NCBI GenBank assembly: GCA_037577475.1
Contig: CM075194.1
Coordinates: 5,755,992 to 5,819,991, forward strand
DNA: 64,000 nucleotides
Reading direction: 5' to 3'
Source of the DNA: Chaunax sp. Z400
Lineage: Eukaryota > Chordata > Actinopteri > Lophiiformes > Chaunacidae
Shown: piece by piece, positions 33,390 to 45,737 of the stretch
Numbering within the stretch: position 1 is the stretch's first letter
Layout: every line of letters starts with the position of its first letter
The notes under the pieces: generated by a model
What the model was told of the DNA's origin: nothing
The model's database searches: none
Seen by the model: the letters and a program-made list of their open reading frames with translations, nothing else
Made by a program: the position numbers and the translations under genes

Positions 33390-33690
33390 ACATGTGACCA
33401 GAGCAGCCACCATGTCTTCCCACAGATTTATCCACGCTAACAACATAATGGTAAAATCAAAACAACAACATCTAATATACATGATATCCATGACAATAAC
33501 ATAAATCCAATGAGCTACGACAGGCTCTGAAAAACTCCACCAATTCCTACTGAGCGCTTTGCAATTTTCATGAAACTTCGTGAAAGGGTGACGCATGGGC
33601 CAAGGAAGGACCCATTAAACTTTGGAGCAGATCTGCATCACAAGGCAGATGCACCAATTATTTTTCACTTTTGCAGAATGAATATGATTC
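33390..33690 (+). repeat. Interspersed repeat fragment (WGGGCCAAGGAAG-type family)
   Basis: Contains GCATGGGCCAAGGAAGGACC, CATTAAACTTTGGAGCAGAT and CTGCATCACAAGGCAGATGC. The same phrase family recurs near 47990, 51600 (inverted) and 59980. Diverged and non-coding; family name unknown. Confidence 0.55.
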
Positions 33691-33868
33691 ATTGTCGGGT
33701 TGGCCCGTTCTCCCCCGGCTTGAGACAGGCAGACGGACAGTAAAGACAGGGCGACGATAAAGCAGCAAATCACAGTGTTTACGCTCTAAAGCAAAAAAGA
33801 AACACGCCCACACCTCCACACAACCCTACAGGAATGCCACATTGCTGGATTTTTTTTGTGAGCTCACG

Positions 33869-33888
33869 TCAAACACACACACACACAC
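33869..33888. repeat. (CA)n microsatellite
   Basis: A run of CA dinucleotides (about nine units). Confidence 0.8.
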
Positions 33889-34109
33889 CTGCAGTTCTTT
33901 ATATATTCATGACAAAGACAGAGCAGAGGAGACAGAGACAGCGATGTAACCTGGTCCTTACGTTTCTAGCCTAACGCCCTGCATATACTGTCGTTTGCTG
34001 GAGGCTAAAAGAGCACCACCCAAAGGCTGGAGCTCAGAAACATACCCAACATTGCAAAATAACTAGAATGGCACTTAGTAGAGCGTATACCTGTGTCAAA
34101 TCCGAACAA

Positions 34110-34430
34110 TCCTACACGTCTGTTTGGCTTGCCTGAGCCATGCCCCGCCCCTTTACTAAGATTCATGAAAATCAGTTCAATAGTTTTTGTGTAATTAGAG
34201 AAAATGAGGGGGAAAATGTCATCTTAAAATATTAAAGAAAGCAAAAACAAAAAAAAACCTTTCTTGGATTAACCCCTCAACCGGATCAAGCTCTAATAAT
34301 TAAGGGGTTCTTCCTTGGCCCATGTTGGTTGAAATGATTAAAGTAGGTTTTGTGTAATCCTGCTAACAGACAGACAAAGAACAAACAAACAAACACAGAT
34401 GGACACATCACCTCCCCGGTGATGGTAAAA
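34110..34430 (+). repeat. Interspersed repeat fragment with GACAGACAAACAAAC-type end
   Basis: Contains ATTCATGAAAATCAGTTCA, TTCTTCCTTGGCCCATGTTG and AATCCTGCTAACAGACAGAC followed by an (AAAC)n-like run. I recognise this as a frequent teleost repeat end. Related to the other copies in this window. Confidence 0.55.
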
Positions 34431-35753
34431 ATAATAAGACAATACAGGAACTTCTAGACGCTAATAAGCGATGACTTACAGGTGATCCTGAAGCTTCAGC
34501 CGCGCACAAACATATTTTGACATAATTGCACTACGTTGGAAATCAATCCACACATATAATGGTTGTGCTTGTGAGCTACTGTATGTACAGAATATGAGCT
34601 TCTCCGTGTGTTCATGACTCCTTTCACATACCGGTAATTTGATGCAATGCAAGGTCAATTGATGCAACAGACATATTGATTAGAGATTACAGTCCGTGAT
34701 GTTTAAGTGCTGCATCAAGACTTCAGCATCATAAACAAGAAAACACCATCAGTTGTTGTTTTTTTTATGTTGATAGCAGTTTAAAACAGTTCCAAAGTGT
34801 TTTTTTGTTGCAGTTAACGCTCTGTGTGAAGGGGGTCACCAAAGGTCTGCTACCTTGTGAGAAGTTTGAGTACAGTTCATTCCCCAGAGAAATGCAACCT
34901 GATGATCGATCAGTTCCACACAATACACTGTGAAAAGCGACACCAGTACACATAAAGACACACACATACACACGAAACATGCATGCAGACTCATACCACA
35001 GACTTCTTGCTGTTGTGTTGGAATGTGCAGAGATAAGACTGAGTGATCCATATGCTCTGGTACTGCTACTCTGGTGCATTCAAGCACTAGGTGCTCATTA
35101 GCTGAGAGCACAGATGTACACAGGTTCTCTAAGGTCGACTCCCAGACTGTCTACATGTTTGTGGACTTCAGCTAATAATAATGAAGAGCAGGAAGTCTTA
35201 AACGACACAAAAGCTACTCACCAGACTGTTAACTTTTTTTTTTTTTTATCATAAAGCCCCTTAACTGTGCTAGCCCCGACCTCAACCCTTCTTGAGATGT
35301 CACGTTGTGTAGCTGCCCCGATCTTCTCGTACTAACGCAAAAGTGTTTTTATTGAAGGCACATTAAATCCTGTTGTGTCTCATCCAGACGCACAAAGGTG
35401 CCTTCTGGATGAGATGCACGAGAGCGTGACAAAGCCTCAGTCACGAGCTGGGAATGGGCTCATCATAGGGCAAGATAGCACAAATGTATAGGATCATGAA
35501 GTCACACAGTAGCAGGATGGAGGTTTGAATTTATTTTTATTTTATTTTTAATGTCAATAAAAAAACATGTTTCAGAAATCACTCCTTAAGCCACCTTCCA
35601 AAAAATCTTTTAAGTTTGGAGGACTTGTTGGTGACCTTGCTCTCCATTTGTGTGAACTCATCAGTAAAACAGTAACACATTGGCTGTTGTCTTTCACAGC
35701 TTTACATTCAGTGATTAATAAAACTTGGTTATACATTGTGGTAATATTTTTGT

Positions 35754-35885
35754 AGGCTTTTATTAGATGGTTGACAGTGGAGATGTGTCAGGAAGTCAGA
35801 GGAGAGACGGATGACATGCACCAACGGTCCTCATCCAGACTTCAGCTGGCGACTTTGCAAATGCACTTGAGGGATTTGAAACTGT
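35754..35885 (+). repeat. Diverged teleost SINE-like repeat
   Basis: GGCTTTTATTAGATGGTTGA, GTCAGGAAGTCAGAGG and GATGACATGCACCAACGG follow the order of a fish repeat that normally continues into a tRNA-like segment. Here that part is degraded. No intact tRNA can be folded. Confidence 0.45.
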
Positions 35886-36049
35886 TTTTTAAAACAGTTT
35901 CAATTTATGGGTGCCGATTGTCTTTGCTGCTGTATCGGCGGATGGTCAGAAACTATTTGTCAGGTGCTGCAGGCAGACACATTGATCCTGATTCTGGGTG
36001 GTTACATGTGGCTGACCACGTTACAGGCAGACATTCCTTTGGCTACATA

Positions 36050-36165
36050 ATGCTGGTGTAGATGCACGATTTTAGAATGGTGAGCATTCACTGCCCTGGT
36101 GATTTGTCTGGTGGACTGCCCAGCCTCCAGCATGCCAATGGCACAATGCTAGTCATGTTGGCCCT
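36050..36165 (+). repeat. Interspersed repeat copy A (partner near 60.2 kb)
   Basis: TGTAGATGCACGATTTTAGA, ATGGTGAGCATTCACTGCCC and CATGCCAATGGCACAATG match, in reverse complement, the segment 60222-60330. This is a shared repeat family in opposite orientation. Confidence 0.75.
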
Positions 36166-36189
36166 GGTGTGGGCAACATGACTAGCATT
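36145..36189. repeat. 16-bp perfect inverted repeat
   Basis: AATGCTAGTCATGTTG (36145-36160) and its exact reverse complement (36174-36189) are separated by 13 nt. It overlaps the end of repeat copy A, so it is probably part of that element or its insertion point. Confidence 0.75.
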
Positions 36190-38333
36190 CCTATGTTGTG
36201 AATTATCACAAAACCTTCTCTACATATACTGTTGATGTACAACAAACATGTACAACCAATGTCAGTGACATAAATCCCAAGACCACGAGGACACCCCATG
36301 ATACCGTTAGTTATCAGTGTCGTCTTCCTCGAAATAGCTCCTCCTTTTAATCTGAGTGTTTCATTGTGGAAAAATGGAAGTGTCAAATTAATGCCACACT
36401 TAAAAACAAGCATGTCAGGATTTTTTTTTCATTGTGAAAACAACTCTGTATGAGGCTAAATTTAGTATAATAACACAGTTTCTCCTTTCAACTCATTCAA
36501 AGAGAGAAAAGTTCCAATTTGTTTACGGTATCAGAATCAATCTGATAAATGTTTATTCTGGTCATGCTGAATCTTGAGGATTCTTGTCTTGTTTTTTTAA
36601 AAATGGGAGACAGTTACGTAAGAGGAATACAGTTGTAAACATGTCTGTTGGTCATTTTGAACAACATGCTTTCCACACAGCAGTGTTCTTCATGCATACA
36701 GCATGATTTCATTTTCCATGGACATGAAAAATTATAGGATAGAAGAGGCATGTTTAAAATCATTTTAAATGCATTTTTGTATGGATAGAAAGGTTTATAA
36801 TTCACGCTGTGTGAAAGTTTATCACATGGTTTCTTCGTATTTTTGCTCTGCAGAAACCGAAGTATTTTTGTTTGATTCAAAATAAAATGCCATCAGAATG
36901 TGGACAATGTGAAATCAGTCATGTTACAAATGTAGAATACAGAATTAATTGACTCCTTGTCTGTTTTTTATAACATTTTTGAGATTGCTGCTTCAAATGT
37001 CTGCACAGATAAGTAAATAAAAATATTCCATCGGTCTCTGTGTGACGGTGAAACAGGGCGTTTCTGGGGATAAAAACCTCAAAGGGATTCCCCTGGATAA
37101 TTAAAATACCTAGAAATGTTTTCATGGTTGAGGTTTGTGCACCATCTTCGTTTCGTAAGTCGTAGATTACCACAGTCTGTTTGGCATTGAGAGGATAAGT
37201 GTTGACGCTTCTGTTACCTCAGACCTTTTTGTGTACAGGCAGACTCCATCAGTTTCGAAACCTGATACTGAGTTATAAATATTTAACTGAACCTAAACAC
37301 GCTATGGACATGTTCCACATCTTAGATCAGTCCACAGATCACTGTAACCCTTTTACAGTTAGTTACCAAGTTACCATTTTAATCTCCTCATAGGATAAAA
37401 CTTCTCAGAACGTTAAACCAAAAAAGCTTCAACCACCCTGACAGCCACTGAGATCATTTGCACTAATTATCATACTACGGTGAGGGCGGTGGATCGGTTG
37501 GTACGTCGATTCATATTCATATAATACAGTATTATGTAATATATCCTCTGCCACGCTTGACTTAAAGGTCTAACTAATATCTGTAATCTGTGTAATTACA
37601 GCATGCAACTCAAAATCCTGTCCCTCTCTCATGTGATGTCCACATGATAGGCCACCATAAATGCTGTTGACAGCACATTTGCTACATGCATGTGTCTCAT
37701 CTGCATGCAGCCAGTGACTTATAGCTTCTACTCTGCCTTTACATGCCCACATATATCATTAATTGCGATAAAGGTTGATTGACCTGCACAGACACTGCAG
37801 CCATTTGGTGCAGTGTCTCTTCTTTGTTGGTGGTTTGTGGCCAAAACTTAAACTCATCATCATCATTATCAGTAATGCCGTCATGTGAAAACCATATACC
37901 TTTCATTAAAATTCAAGTTGGAAAAATCCTACAACCTTCAGGCTATTTAACTTTTCAAAATGCTAATGAGTGAAATGTAAAATCCATTTCCAGCTGAAAC
38001 AGCTTATCTATTATCTATTGATATTTGATTAGTTAATTGACAGAAAATTAATTAGCAACAATAAGTAGTGAGTTTTTGCTGCTTTTCTTTTGTTTTCTAT
38101 CATTATAAACTGAATATATTCAGGTTTTAAAGTCTGTTGGACATTTATTCCACGAGTACTTAAATTTTATTTGATAGATTATTCCATAATGAAAATGATG
38201 GCAGTCTTAAATTAAATTATACCTGTTCCTGAAATGTTTTGGAAACCTGATGGAGACATGCTTTTCACCTTACAGCATCAGTATTAATCAGAGTTTATAT
38301 GTTTTATGCTCAATTATAGCAGTATGTACCAAT

Positions 38334-38530
38334 CAGTGGTAGAGAAATATAGTTATTCAGTACTTTTACTTAAGTAAAAGTAACAATAACTCAAAGTAAA
38401 ATTACTCAATTTCAAATAAAAATCCTTGATTCAAAAATTGAATTAAGTAAAAGTACATTAGTATTGACAGCAAAGAGCTTTCAATCAAGAATGAAAGTAC
38501 CTGTATCATGTAAAATGAAGACAAATGTTG
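38334..38530 (+). repeat. Short teleost MITE-like repeat (ACTTAAGTAAAAGTA family), copy 1
   Basis: GTACTTTTACTTAAGTAAAA, then CTCAAAGTAAAATTACTCAA, AAATCCTTGATTCAAAA and TTAAGTAAAAGTACATTAGT. I recognise these as a common fish MITE-type family with an AAGTACTT-rich palindromic character. Non-coding. Confidence 0.65.
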
Positions 38531-41500
38531 GTGTTGGTCTACATGCAGCGTTTTATATTGTAGCTGGTAAAAATAAAGTTAATTTTAAAGTTAATTTTAC
38601 CAAATCTTTTCAATACCAATAACTGCAATGAAAAGATATGATGAATTTTTAGGGTAAAATTCCAAAAAATACCACACCACACTACCAATATTACCAACAT
38701 CATGCCATGTGTTTAAAGTTTTGATTTTTAAATCTTGTTAAACAAAATCTGATTACCTCAACCATCTGCCATATTCATCTATTCCAGTCTAAAGTTTTGA
38801 AAATGCACCAAGTCAAATCCAGTCAGAGATAAAGTTTTGGCTGTTTGGGAATGACCTGTTAACTTAATTACCCTTTAAATTAGCATAGCATGTGGTCTGG
38901 GGCCACAACATTGAATTACAGTTGCTTTGCTACCAATCATGACAGCCTGTGCTCTGTGTATATCTTACAATTACTCAGTGAGGCTGTTCTAGGAAAACAA
39001 CATACAGCAGTTAATTTGTTCCCCAGTGAAAATGAATGGCAGCCCTTTTAATGGATGATGCCAATTCAAATCCATTTACTTGAATGCGGGTGTTCAGGTC
39101 ACATCTGGGACTTGTACTTGAATCTGCACAGAGCCTGAAGGACCTTGTGAATCACTTACAGATAAAAACACAACAAGGAATTTTTTTCACATTCCTATAT
39201 CTGGCTTCAGAGAAGAAATCAAAGATGAGACATGACCCGCAGAGTCACAAGATTTCAGCTTTTTTTAGTCCTGTGGACAGGTACATGCTGTTCCTTTCTC
39301 CAGCTGGTCCCTTAGGTTTCATGTTTCCACTGCTTCTAAGGAGCATTTATTTGTATGGGTTACATGTAGCCACATTATAACCAAGTAAGTAAACTTAACA
39401 CATAAAATACGAAACAAGAACATTAAATACGACTTTAATGATCAGAGAGAAAGAAAGTCAATCAAAAGAAAATGTATTGGCAAGTATTTTGTTAATTATT
39501 TAATCATTACAGACATTTTTCCAAGCAAAGATTCCAGACAAAATTCTAGTTCCAGCCACTTCATTTTGAGGATTTTGGTATTTGTGTTTGACATGTCATG
39601 TGTTATTGCGCAACATTAATTAAGAGAGTTTTAGACTGTCGAACAGACAAAACAAGCTATCTGGAGACATCAGTTATTCACTATTTACTGACATGTTATG
39701 GCACAAACGGTTTAGTGGATAACATTAGTTTTACATAATCAAAAGAATTGGAGAGCAAATTATATATTTTTATTGTTACATTTTTTCTCGACAGAGCACT
39801 TATACTCACAGATTTCACTCCTGCAGGATTGGATCACAATCTTTTCCTCCTATTCATATTGGCCGTTAACAGACCTCATCACGATTTACTCACAGTGTGA
39901 GTGATGAGGACAAATCCACAGTCCTCGCTTTGTTGTGAAAATGTATTCAGTTTAGTTAATCTGAAATTAATATGAGGTGTCAGCCATCTGCGTTCCTCAA
40001 ATCAAGTTGTTGTCTCCCAAAATCTTTTAATTCCCTCTTCATACCCCTCCATTAAAGCAGAGCATAGAGACACAAAGAGGGACTTTTCATACATTTAATT
40101 TCAAACCTCATTTAAGCTTAAGATAAATCAAGTTTTGCACAAAACAAACATTGTGTTGATGCATGTTTGTGGTCAGTGTGAACAGAAAGAATGATTTTTG
40201 ATTCTTCATTTCCTGTGAGCAGAGATGAGACACGATTTTCACATTAAAAACATCTTTATTTTACATTAACACCTCACAAGAAGTGCTGCTGGATCCATGC
40301 ATCGATCAGGCCGGTCAGTCAATCCCGCTGATTTGCAGCAGCAGAGCTTGTTTGTTCAGTACGTGCTGAGTCAGCCTGGTAGACGGAGCCAAAGCACGGC
40401 TTTACTCTTGCTGCAGTGGACTAATGTCTGTCTGCAGAGAAACATTAAACCCAGGCTGATATCACCGCAGCACTCTGCTGGGCTGCAGGTAGACGTTTAC
40501 ACATTTGTACATCTACAACAGATAAACAGATAGATGGGTGGATGGATAGATGTTTGAATGTGACTTTTTGTGCAATGGTTGTGTGCAGTAGTGTGCATGT
40601 TGCTGCTCTCCTTATGTATGGCCACTCCCTGAATACCAGCAGCAGAGCCCTCTGGCCAACAACATCTGCTGTAACTTCAGTCTGTCTTATTTTCTGGAGG
40701 AAATACAGTCAAAAAAAATACACTGCGGTAATAAGTATGCTGCATTTAATATCACATAGATACCATGTTTTATCTGTTTGTTTGCCTATCTTATCAGGTT
40801 AAAAGCCCAACCAGAGACAGAGGCTGTAAAGACAGGACAAGATGTACAGATGTACAAGATGTCCTCTACATTGTAAAGGTTTTATTATTTCTTTTCCTGC
40901 ACATCCTGTGTCTGTTAGTAAAAACAGGCACACAAACAAATAAATACAGAACAAATAAACAGACACAATTTGGACTCCACCCTGAAGTAAATTTCATGCT
41001 CGGCAGGCATATAGGAAGTTTTATGTTCTTCTTTAAGTGGAGCAGAGGCAGGAGTTAATTAACGACTCTTAATATAGTCATGAATTAGTCTTGAATCATA
41101 TTTTGTATATGAATATATTTCTTTTTTTAACTCTCTCTTTTTTACCTGACAGCACAAGAAGATTTTTGAATCTAAGTGGTTTGTATAAATTGCTGAAGTT
41201 TAAACCACAAAAAAGAACACAATGCACTTCCTAAATACTGCTTAATAAATAGTGACTGTTTTTAACTAAATTTGGTTGATAATATTGCCTTTTCTGTAAT
41301 GCAGTATTAGTCTATTATTAGTATTAGTCTTCACTTTGACGAAAAGAAGGATGATGAGTATATATCAGTATAAGTTGGCCTTAGTTTAATACACTGTATT
41401 CTGATGTCAGAGAAGAAATTGGTATAGCGTGGACATATCGTGCCAAAAACATCAATTAAAAAAGTTTTAAAAAAACAACCACACATTAGCTCAGCTTTAT

Positions 41501-44500
41501 GTAACATGTAATACAGAATCACGGATCATCACACCACCAGACTGGAGGATGAAAATGTATTTGTCACTCTGGGTCAAGTCCCTTCCGTTATCAGTGGAGT
41601 CGGGAACATTGACAAGGTCTTATTGTTACCTCCAGACACCCAGTCTACTCCCATAAGTATGCCAAATGTTAAGGATAATATGATCAATGCATGAATTAAA
41701 CATTTCTTTATATCTCTTTTTTTATGTGAAAGGTTCAGGGTTAATTACCTAAACAACAACAGCATCAACCAACACCACTGAGCATTCTTGATTTGCACTG
41801 TCATGCTTTCACTCATCTGCTTTTCCATCATATGGCCACCAGAGAGCAGCCTTTGCCTCCATTTGACTGCATGTCTGCAAAAAAACAAAACAAAGATGGG
41901 AGATTTTGCCCTCAGCTAAGCTTTGCAGGCAGTGTGCTGCGTGTAACGCGCTCCACCTTTTCAATGTTGTTGGTTGGAGATATTTACACATTCGGGGTAA
42001 CCAATCACAGTGAAGAAGGCAGGACTATTGTATCTCCTGGGAGGCCGAACTGAGGATAAAAAAGTCCAGTCGGTGCAAAAGAAGAGAGCCTGTTCATAAA
42101 CTACATACAGGCATGTATTGAATGCGTATTGTATAACATGTATGATTGTGTTCAGTGAGGCACGTTTTGAGTGGCTAGCAGCAATAATTTGTTTTATGAT
42201 GAGTTGGGTTTTTTGTAATCTGGATAATCCAGATGTTTTTGGCCCTAAAGAAACACAAACAGGTTTGTGTGATGTTTCACAATGAAGCAGATGTCAAAGG
42301 AATAACGACTCAAACGAGGCAGATTTTTTTTTTACTGTATTATTGAATAAAATCTATAAAATATTCCACAAAAAATACATTAATTATAATTTCATTGTCA
42401 ACAAGCGTATCCTTCAGTTACATGTATATAATAATCAGCATCAATAACATACGACTTGTGCTTTACAGACCCTACTGACACGCTGCACTTTCATACAGTT
42501 CAAAATAACACTGCAGTTTTCTACTTTATATATTCACTCCTGTCAGATAGATTATGTAAATGGGAAGGAAAAAAAACATTGAAGTGGATTTATTTAACAG
42601 GCTGAAATTCAACAGATTTACATTGTATTTCTGTGCGAGAGCCATTAGGAACAAAAACAAGTTGTTTTTGGAGCAGCACTGCTTCTCATACATCAATCTT
42701 GCTCCTTCTATAACTCATGTGATTGGTCAGCGTTCTCAGTCTGGGCAAAACAAGCTCTAAACCCCTCCTACTGAACAAGTGACGCAAGCGGCTTCCTCCC
42801 ACCCCTCCTCCTCCTCCTCCTTCATGTCCTCCTCCCCCTTATTTTTCACTGCCACCTCCTCCGTCAGCTAGTTCACCGTCAGCCTGTCAGGATACATTAA
42901 GCTCATATTGCCACTGGTGTTCACAGAGTACAGGAAAAGGCCAAGAAGAAGGGAGAAACAATGCCGTTTATGGTTTTCAGCTCTTTACATAACACCTCGC
43001 CACAGCTCTCAGGTTTTTACCAAATTACCTCAAGCTCAGACAACCACAAAACCTCAACGGGAATAAAAACTAGGCTCAGTAGTAAGGCACGCTTGTTGAC
43101 ATGAGATGGGAGATGGAGATGAGGACGGATGGTCTGACAGGAAAAGCAATGCGTTTTTTAAAAACGATGAAACACTAAATGATTTCTATCAAAGACAAGA
43201 CGGTCCATGGCTCACGGTGTAAAACGGAGTGTCCAGGTAAACCGACAACAAACAGCCGTCAGGAGGTAGAACAGGAGTAAACCACAGATAGTGAAGGTCA
43301 AACATCTGCTTCATTAAAATCCTTCACTCACTGTATCTCTTCTACAGGACAGATAGAAATATGTATAAAACGGATTCAAAAAACTCCCAACATCGCAATA
43401 AAAACTCCCACCATCGTGACCTACAAAATACATAGGCTTCTGTTATCGTTTACAATTATGAGACATGGCAACCTGATTGTTGACTTGAGGCGATCAGCTC
43501 CTCGGTCAGAGCCAGACAGGGTTTTACATTGCTGTTTCAATCACATGTTTTAGGGTTAGCTGCGTTGTTGCGTTCATGACATGTCGCATTTACCGTAAAT
43601 ACAAGCTGCAGATAAGGATAAACTTCACATCAACCTTACGGTAAAAGGAAGAGTATATTTCTTAGTCTGGCTCTGATAGACTGTCCTGTTTGATGAGAGT
43701 CAGCAAAAACGGTACAAATGGCAGCCAATACACTGACAGTCCAAGGTCACAGAGACTCTGAATTATAAGTTACACTCACACCCAAACAACACTTTACATA
43801 CAACGCATAAATAATACCTACTGCAGTCTGTGGTTGGTTTTTCATTCATAAATAAGAATAATAACGGATAAAGGCGTTCCCACAAGTTAAACATTTTGCC
43901 CTTTCTCTATCAGAGCAACAAGATGTCATACATTTCACACACTTATTGTAATGCAACATAAGAGGCTTCATTCATCTCCTGGGTTTGGAAGCTTACTTCT
44001 TTGGCTGGTAAATCCCCAAATTCTGTAGCCACATCCTTCTTTTCACAAGTCAAATAAATACATAGACTGTCCAACCTCTGAGAAGACTTTTAGCAGATGT
44101 CGGTTTATCATTTAAAGGTTCTACATGGAGCAATAAAAACCATTCAGTCCCAATTCTGAGAGGAATCCCAGGCCTTTGCCCTCCTGGCTGGCTGAAGCAC
44201 ACCCTCTTAAGTAATTGAGGGGAGTTTAATTAATAATCAACCCAGAACTAATCTAACAGCCAAAGTGACGCACAAACCAGGTTCAGGTTCCTTCTGCATC
44301 CACTCAGAAATGTGCTGTTGCTTTTACTAAATCTTGATAAAACAGGGGAGAAAAGTGGCACAAACACTGTGAGGTTCAAGATTTAAGGTTCCATCTGCAT
44401 TAAGACATTCACCTCTCTTGCATGACATCAATTTGTGCCTTTTAAATCCTGCCTGTTACAACACTTCCTTTACCAGTATTGCGGTGTGCATCTACTTTTA

Positions 44501-44968
44501 CTGACGTTCATTCACGAACTACTCAAAATACAACCTATAATGAGCTGCAGAGCTGTTTCCTGCATCTCAGCTGGTTGAATTCCAACAGTAATATGTGATC
44601 ACTTTTATTTTTCTTCATTTAATTCTGGTGGGACTTCTAGAAATAATGAGTAAACAGTAAAAAAAAGGGTTTAAGAGTGAATATTTCCTAATAAAATATT
44701 CCATGCCTACATTGAGTCACAGGCTCATGTACATAATTCAAAGATGTTCAATGGTTCCTTATAAATGACTAATGAGGATTGGGAATTTCCTCTAACTTTA
44801 GCTGAAATTTATAACACAATTTCAACCATTATATCTGTTGGAGCCTTAAGAATCCAAGGTCTACTTTGCCTGCTTTCAAATCAGTCCTTGCTCCCCATCT
44901 CCACTTCCAGCTGATCAGACTCCAAATTATTGATCCTGCAGTAAATGTTCAGAAGTTCATCTCACCGA

Positions 44969-45733
44969 TCAGGACTTTACCAGAATCTCCATGATGTGGT
45001 CCAGCTCATTCAGATCCATCAAACATGACTGGAGACTCCCAGCCGAGGCATGGCTGGAAGAGCGCATTTTAACGTCCTCATCCGCCCAAAGCGACACACT
45101 GACAGGCCACAGGGAGCCCCCCGCCCAGACAGAGGGCAGATCTGAGGTTTCATACATCGATGTGTCAATATCCTCAAAGATGTCGTCCAAGGCAAGGTCG
45201 CTGAGGTAGCCCATAGTGTTTACTGCATCGCTAAAAGCATTGATTGTTGCAGCAGGAGGTGATTTCTGCTGGTCGGGTGAGCTGTTTCCCTCCTGAGAGG
45301 GGGATCCCGGGGACGATGGAGAAGACACCGAGAGTTTGTCCCCATCATCCTCTGCACACCCGGGGCACGTAACTAGCATGTCATCCCTGAGAAGACGGGA
45401 GTCAGCGTGGAGGAGTACCTCCGATGTGCAGGTTCCCACCCCGTCGCTCTGCATGTCTTCCTGGATCTGCCTGAGCGTGTTGATGAGCAACACGGAGCGG
45501 CGCAGACTGAGCTCCACCCCGGCCTGGTAGTGCTGGAGCTTTTCCAAGCAGAGGCCGAGCACCAGCTGACGCTGCTGCAAGTGGTTCATGTCGGATTTGG
45601 ACGGACCCACGAGGAACCCGCCTTCATCCTCCAGGTCTTCCTCCCCATTCTTCTTCTCTGCAGCAGCGTGGAGACTCTCGGCCTCCAGCTGCTCCAAGCA
45701 ACTCCACTTCCGTTTCACACCACGACCCAACAT
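44969..45733 (-). CDS. SERTA domain-containing protein, SERTAD1/3-like, 254 aa
   Basis: A single coding exon. The start is MLGRGVKRKW, like the short basic start of SERTAD proteins (a cyclin-A-binding-type K-R-K motif). The SERTA helix spans about residues 52-95 (QQRQLVLGLCLEKLQ, SLRRSVLLINTLRQIQEDM). A LALDDIFEDIDTSMYE block at about 170-195 resembles the SERTAD1 and SERTAD2 FEDIDTSMY or DIDTSMY motif. The C-terminus DLNELDHIMEILVKS is the conserved SERTAD end. Family members are nuclear co-regulators acting with E2F/DP1 and PHD-bromodomain proteins. The acceptor CTAG|GTCG lies four bases before the ATG, so exon 1 is untranslated. SERTAD1, SERTAD2 and SERTAD3 cannot be separated with certainty: SLRR favours SERTAD3 and FEDIDTSMY favours SERTAD1. 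Gene position matches SERTAD1 in the chr19 paralogous block. Confidence 0.92.
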   Translation of the reverse strand: MLGRGVKRKWSCLEQLEAESLHAAAEKKNGEEDLEDEGGFLVGPSKSDMNHLQQRQLVLGLCLEKLQHYQAGVELSLRRSVLLINTLRQIQEDMQSDGVGTCTSEVLLHADSRLLRDDMLVTCPGCAEDDGDKLSVSSPSSPGSPSQEGNSSPDQQKSPPAATINAFSDAVNTMGYLSDLALDDIFEDIDTSMYETSDLPSVWAGGSLWPVSVSLWADEDVKMRSSSHASAGSLQSCLMDLNELDHIMEILVKS

Positions 45734-45737
45734 CGAC

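Larger units (their letters stand above)
32230..44960. other. Intergenic between ahnak2 and the SERTAD-like gene, no supported gene
   Basis: About 12.7 kb of AT-rich DNA with repeat fragments listed separately. It holds a CT-rich run at 42800-42840 and a minus-strand AATAAA (44609-44604), which could end the SERTAD-like 3' UTR after about 0.36 kb. In human, CLBA1 lies between AHNAK2 and CDCA4; no coding trace of it was recognised here. Confidence 0.5.
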
